NCBI GenBank assembly: GCA_963660915.1
Contig: CAVLAO010000003.1
Span: 57,767 to 121,766, forward strand
DNA: 64,000 nucleotides
Direction of reading: 5' to 3'
Source of the DNA: UMGS1766 sp963660915
GTDB taxonomy: Bacteria; Bacillota; Clostridia; Oscillospirales; Oscillospiraceae
Shown: one piece after another, positions 60,994 through 64,000 of the stretch
Layout: each line of letters opens with the position of its first letter
How positions within the stretch are numbered: the first letter of the stretch is position 1
Position numbers and translations under genes: made by a program
Notes under the pieces: generated by a model
What the model was told of the DNA's origin: nothing
Seen by the model: only the letters and a program-made list of their open reading frames with translations
The model's database searches: none

Positions 60994-61575
60994 ATGGAAC
61001 AGGACATCACCACCCGGCGGCTGAACGCCGCCTTCTCCTCCGCCGGAATTTCTCAGGCTGAGCTGTCCCGCCGTTCCGGCATTGACCGGGGCAGCATCTC
61101 CCTCTACCTCAGCGGCCGCTACTGCCCCAAGGCGGACAAGCTGCTGCGGCTGGCCGAAGCCCTCAACGTCAGTCCCCAATGGCTTTCCGGCGCCTCCGAT
61201 ACTCCCCATCCGGACCCGGACATCCTTCTGCCGGTGTTCTGCGGCGTGGATGCCGGCGGCGCACTGCTGGACACAGGGGACACCTTCGCCCTGCCGCACC
61301 GGTGGCTTGCAAGCGGAAAAGACCGTTTCTTTCTTTTGCGCGCCACCGGTCTTGCCATGTATCCCCGGCTGTTGGAAGGGGATCTGCTGTTGGTGGATTC
61401 CGCGGCGGCGTGGAAGGACAATGCCATCGCCGTTCTGGTGCAGGACGGCGCTCTGCTGATACGCCGGGTGCAGGGAAATCAGCTCCTTCCCGCCAACCCG
61501 GAGTTTCCACCCCGACCGATTTCTGCCGATCAGCGCCGGCTGGGCTGCGCCGTACAACTGCTGCGGAAGCTGTAA
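60994..61575 (+). CDS. XRE-S24 phage-type repressor with inactive peptidase site
   Basis: 193 aa. Helix-turn-helix at about 8-60 (QAELSRRSGIDRGSISLYLSGRYCPK) and a LexA/CI-type S24 domain at about 80-190. The Ala-Gly cleavage site is present (Ala87-Gly88 in GVDAGGA). However, the nucleophile position in ATGLAMYPRLLEGDLLLVD is Ala121 instead of Ser, and the Lys position is Arg157 (LLIRRVQ). Autocleavage should therefore fail. It is divergent from the cassette and may keep it off independently of DNA damage. Ribosome site AAAAGGA. Confidence 0.85.
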   Translation: MEQDITTRRLNAAFSSAGISQAELSRRSGIDRGSISLYLSGRYCPKADKLLRLAEALNVSPQWLSGASDTPHPDPDILLPVFCGVDAGGALLDTGDTFALPHRWLASGKDRFFLLRATGLAMYPRLLEGDLLLVDSAAAWKDNAIAVLVQDGALLIRRVQGNQLLPANPEFPPRPISADQRRLGCAVQLLRKL

Positions 61576-61583
61576 GAGCAAAT

Positions 61584-61620
61584 AAAAAATCCTGTCACGA
61601 ACTCCGTGACAGGATTTTTT
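61584..61620. terminator. Bidirectional terminator between repressor and prepilin genes
   Basis: 16-bp perfect stem AAAAAATCCTGTCACG / CGTGACAGGATTTTTT. Confidence 0.92.
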
Positions 61621-61637
61621 GCTTATGTTATGCATTT

Positions 61638-62237
61638 TTATGCGGCATTGCGCCCCATGGCGGCCTCCAGATTCGAGATGGGGTGACTGCGCCAGTTCTC
61701 CCCGTGGATTTCAAAGGTATCGTCCCGGTAGTCGCTGTAGCCCTTGTCCGTGCCGGAACCGACCCGGGTTGTGCCGTCGCTGTAAAGGAACACCACGTAG
61801 AAGCTCCAGCCGTTGTCGCCGTCGGTATATCTGGAATGAACTGTGCAGCTGTCATATCCGGCAGCGCTTAAATAGGCCTGCATTCGCTCATGGCCATAGG
61901 CACCGCCGCTGTTGTCATAGCTGACGCCCTGAATTTCCGTCGCGCCGCTGACAAAGCACTGCATGCCCTCTTTGCTGACCACCACTGCCGCACAGACCGG
62001 ATGTCCCTCGAAGGTCTCGGTTGTGAAGCGGATGTCGCCGTCGAGATAGCCGGTGCTCAGTACCGCCAGGATTCCCCGGGCATCTGCCATATCCGCCGCC
62101 TTGCGGCTTTTTTCCAGCGATGCAATCACCGTAGGAATTACAATCGCCACCAAAACGGCGACAATTGCCACAACGACCAGCATTTCCATCAGGGTAAATC
62201 CCCGGCGGCCGGATTCTTTGCGTTGCTCTGCTTTCAT
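61638..62237 (-). CDS. Orphan type IV-like prepilin
   Basis: 199 aa. Class III signal: basic leader, cleavage after Gly13 in RRGFTLMEMLVVVAIVAVLVAIVIP, with Glu at mature position 5. The globular part is Tyr/Gly-rich. Needs a PilD-type peptidase; no pilus motor, platform or other pilin is nearby. GGTGGAG precedes the ATG. It could be a pseudopilin or an uptake pilin used with genes elsewhere. Confidence 0.85.
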   Translation of the reverse strand: MKAEQRKESGRRGFTLMEMLVVVAIVAVLVAIVIPTVIASLEKSRKAADMADARGILAVLSTGYLDGDIRFTTETFEGHPVCAAVVVSKEGMQCFVSGATEIQGVSYDNSGGAYGHERMQAYLSAAGYDSCTVHSRYTDGDNGWSFYVVFLYSDGTTRVGSGTDKGYSDYRDDTFEIHGENWRSHPISNLEAAMGRNAA

Positions 62238-62281
62238 TTTGCTCCACCATCCATTGTTCCGCCGCCTTTTGCGGCAGAAAA

Positions 62282-63676
62282 TCAGAACTCTGCGTTGCCC
62301 ACGGTGCGGGGATGGGGCAGAACGTCCCGAATGTTGGACACGCCGGTGAGATACATCACCATCCGCTCAAAGCCAAGACCGAAGCCGGCATGGCGGCAGC
62401 CGCCGTAGCGGCGCAGATCGCAGTAATATTTGTAGGTATCCGGGTCCATGCCCAGCTCTTTGATGCGCCCCTCCAGCACATCCAACCGCTCTTCACGCTG
62501 AGAACCGCCGATGATCTCGCCAATGCCGGGCACGAGGCAGTCGGCGGCGGCAACGGTCTTTCCGTCGTCGTTCAGGCGCATATAAAAGGCCTTGATCTCC
62601 TTGGGATAATCGGTGACAAACACCGGCTTTTTGAAGTACTGCTCCGTCAGGAAGCGCTCGTGCTCCGTCTGCAGGTCGCAGCCCCAGGACACGGGGTAAT
62701 CGAACTTGTGGCCGGACTTCATCAGAATGTCCACCGCCTCGGTGTAGCTCACCCGGCCGAAGTCGGAGGAGGCCACGTGCTCCAGCCGCTCCTTGAGACC
62801 CTTGTCCACAAAGGAATTGAAGAAATTCATCTCGTCGGGGCAGCGCTCCATCACATAGCGGATCACATACTTGATCATATCCTCCGCCACGTCCATATCG
62901 TCCTTCAGGTCGGCAAAAGCCATCTCCGGCTCGATCATCCAGAACTCGGCGGCGTGGCGCTGGGTGTTGGAATTTTCCGCCCGGAAGGTGGGACCGAAGG
63001 TATAGATATTGCCGAAGGCCATGGCGAAATTTTCTCCGTTGAGCTGACCGGAAACCGTCAGGTTGGCCGCTTTTCCGAAGAAGTCCTGGGAGTAGTCCAC
63101 CGTGCCGTCCTCATTTTTCGGCACGTTCTCCAGATCCAGAGTGGTCACCCGGAACATCTCACCGGCGCCTTCGCAGTCGGAGGCGGTGATAATGGGGGTG
63201 TGCACATAGACAAAGCCCCGATCCTGGAAGAACTTGTGAATGGCATAGGCCGCCACGCTCCGCACCCGGAACACGGCAGAAAACAGATTCGTGCGGGGAC
63301 GGAGATGCTGCTGAGTGCGGAGATACTCCACCGTGTGGCGCTTTTTCTGCAGGGGGTAGTCCGGTGCGGAGGTGCCCTCCACGGCGATTTCCGCCGCCTT
63401 CAGCTCAAAGGGCTGCTTGGCCTCGGGGGTAAGCACCAGCTCGCCCTTAACGATCAGGGAAGCCCCCACATTCTGGTGGGCGATCTCATCATAGTTTGCC
63501 AGCGCCGTCCGATCCATAACCACCTGCAGGTTATTGAAGCAGCTGCCGTCGTTGAGCGTAATAAAACCGAAGGTCTTCATGTCCCGCAGGGAACGAACCC
63601 AGCCCGCCACCGTCAGGCTCCGGCCGCCCATCGCCTGGGAATTGGCATAAACTGAGGCAATTGTTGTGCGATTCAA
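62282..63676 (-). CDS. asnS: Asparaginyl-tRNA synthetase
   Basis: 464 aa. N-terminal OB-fold anticodon domain (SLTVAGWVRSLRDMKTFGFITLNDGSC), then a class II catalytic core with motif 2 (TFRAENSNTQRHAAEF) and motif 3 (GFGLGFERMVMYLTG). It charges tRNA-Asn directly. The start is a TTG at 63676 with AAAGGGG nine bases upstream. 45 bases downstream lies the prepilin gene. Confidence 0.95.
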   Translation of the reverse strand: MNRTTIASVYANSQAMGGRSLTVAGWVRSLRDMKTFGFITLNDGSCFNNLQVVMDRTALANYDEIAHQNVGASLIVKGELVLTPEAKQPFELKAAEIAVEGTSAPDYPLQKKRHTVEYLRTQQHLRPRTNLFSAVFRVRSVAAYAIHKFFQDRGFVYVHTPIITASDCEGAGEMFRVTTLDLENVPKNEDGTVDYSQDFFGKAANLTVSGQLNGENFAMAFGNIYTFGPTFRAENSNTQRHAAEFWMIEPEMAFADLKDDMDVAEDMIKYVIRYVMERCPDEMNFFNSFVDKGLKERLEHVASSDFGRVSYTEAVDILMKSGHKFDYPVSWGCDLQTEHERFLTEQYFKKPVFVTDYPKEIKAFYMRLNDDGKTVAAADCLVPGIGEIIGGSQREERLDVLEGRIKELGMDPDTYKYYCDLRRYGGCRHAGFGLGFERMVMYLTGVSNIRDVLPHPRTVGNAEF

Positions 63677-63718
63677 AGGAAAAATCCCCTTTCCTGTTCC
63701 ATTTCAAAATACAGCTTG

Positions 63719-63747
63719 ATTATAATCCCAAGCCCACGGTTTTGCAA
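63719..63747 (-). promoter_or_regulatory. Promoter of asnS
   Basis: TTGCAA (63747-63742), 17-base spacer, TATAAT (63724-63719) on the minus strand. Confidence 0.75.
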
Positions 63748-63983
63748 GGTAAACTGCAGTGGTTTGGCTTTTTGCAATTTTATCTTACTCTATATTGCAT
63801 TCGGCGCAAAATCCCACGCGCAATCTGACCCTATAACTTCATTTCGTTTCTGTTCTTTGTCAACCCATGTGCAAATTATACAAATCCTTGTATTTGCACT
63901 TGATATATATATATATATATTATAATCAAAACCGTAATAAGTGATAGCATTTTTTGTGTTTTAATCATTTATTAATTCAAAAT

Positions 63984-64000
63984 AAGGAGAGAATTAAAAT
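63984..64000 (+). promoter_or_regulatory. Ribosome binding site of a gene starting at the window edge
   Basis: AAGGAGAG followed seven bases later by AT at the last two positions, most likely the first two bases of an ATG. The gene itself lies outside. Confidence 0.55.

Larger units (their letters stand above)
63677..64000. other. 324-base spacer with the asnS promoter and the leader of a plus-strand gene
   Basis: Gene-free. It contains the asnS promoter, a stretch of alternating AT from 63903 to 63920 that merges into TATAAT (63921-63926), and, at the very end, a ribosome binding site. Confidence 0.6.

Noticed and set aside
50085..61575. Attachment-site duplication flanking the phage cassette
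   Set aside because: I compared the visible ends near serC and near the repressor/asnS and saw no convincing direct repeat; the dispersed repeat occurs on one side only.
63903..63926. Microsatellite-type phase-variation switch
   Set aside because: The alternating AT tract merges into a -10-like TATAAT and could vary in length, but the downstream gene is outside the window, so nothing further can be claimed.

Overview
The window looks like chromosome of a GC-rich, Gram-positive anaerobe of the Clostridia, most like gut Oscillospiraceae. The evidence is the diaminopimelate-type cell-wall genes, the Firmicutes-style mraZ-to-ftsZ cluster with an AAAGTGG-type MraZ box, a two-cluster clostridial ferredoxin, lipoprotein-anchored binding proteins, and DUF4364, DUF3048 and DUF815 proteins. 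The placement rests on gene content only. No tRNA, rRNA, CRISPR array, integrase or transposase was recognised.

Layout. 1-5042: housekeeping genes (partial HD hydrolase, ychF, MBL-fold hydrolase, CmpB-like membrane protein, DUF4364, DUF3048 lipoprotein). 5112-13440: a complete arginine operon on the minus strand (argG-argH-86 aa unknown-argC-argJ-argB-argD-argF), which makes arginine from glutamate by the acetyl-recycling route. It has a promoter and two helically phased ARG-box-like sites upstream of argG. 13681-16276: ferredoxin, murE and dapF. 16478-24078: TetR regulator and PutP symporter, divergent LysR/MATE pair, and the TldE/TldD protease pair. 24489-31317: a D-allose/D-allulose-type operon (ABC ATPase, permease, AlsE-like epimerase, AlsK-like ROK kinase, binding lipoprotein, RpiB-type isomerase, and a second ROK protein without the zinc motif). 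31464-43403: GH25 lipoprotein, aroE and a division/cell-wall cluster (mraZ, rsmH, ftsL-like, PASTA PBP, mraY, ftsW, murG, ftsQ/divIB, ftsZ) from which murD, murF and ftsA are absent. 43404-46658: a tandem repeat array, mreB and a DUF815 ATPase. 46856-49940: serC, a zinc-ribbon membrane protein and serA.

50085-60585 is a compact 10.5-kb phage structural cassette: small and large terminase, SPP1-type portal, scaffold, capsid, connectors, tail tube, tail chaperones, a short tape measure, tail protein and a small membrane protein. It has no integrase, replication or lysis genes. Next to it, divergently, is an XRE-S24 repressor (60994-61575) in which both residues of the peptidase dyad are replaced although the Ala-Gly cleavage site remains. 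This is the most interesting part of the window: a domesticated head-tail cassette, possibly a gene-transfer-agent-like system, whose neighbouring repressor should not self-cleave. An orphan type IV-like prepilin and asnS follow, and the window ends on the ribosome binding site of a plus-strand gene.

A family of imperfect inverted repeats (cores like CCTTCGCTCCGCTCAGGATG) occurs at 37.7, 43.8-44.2, 46.7-46.8 and 60.7-60.95 kb, including a 135-bp tandem array in the likely 3' untranslated region of mreB.
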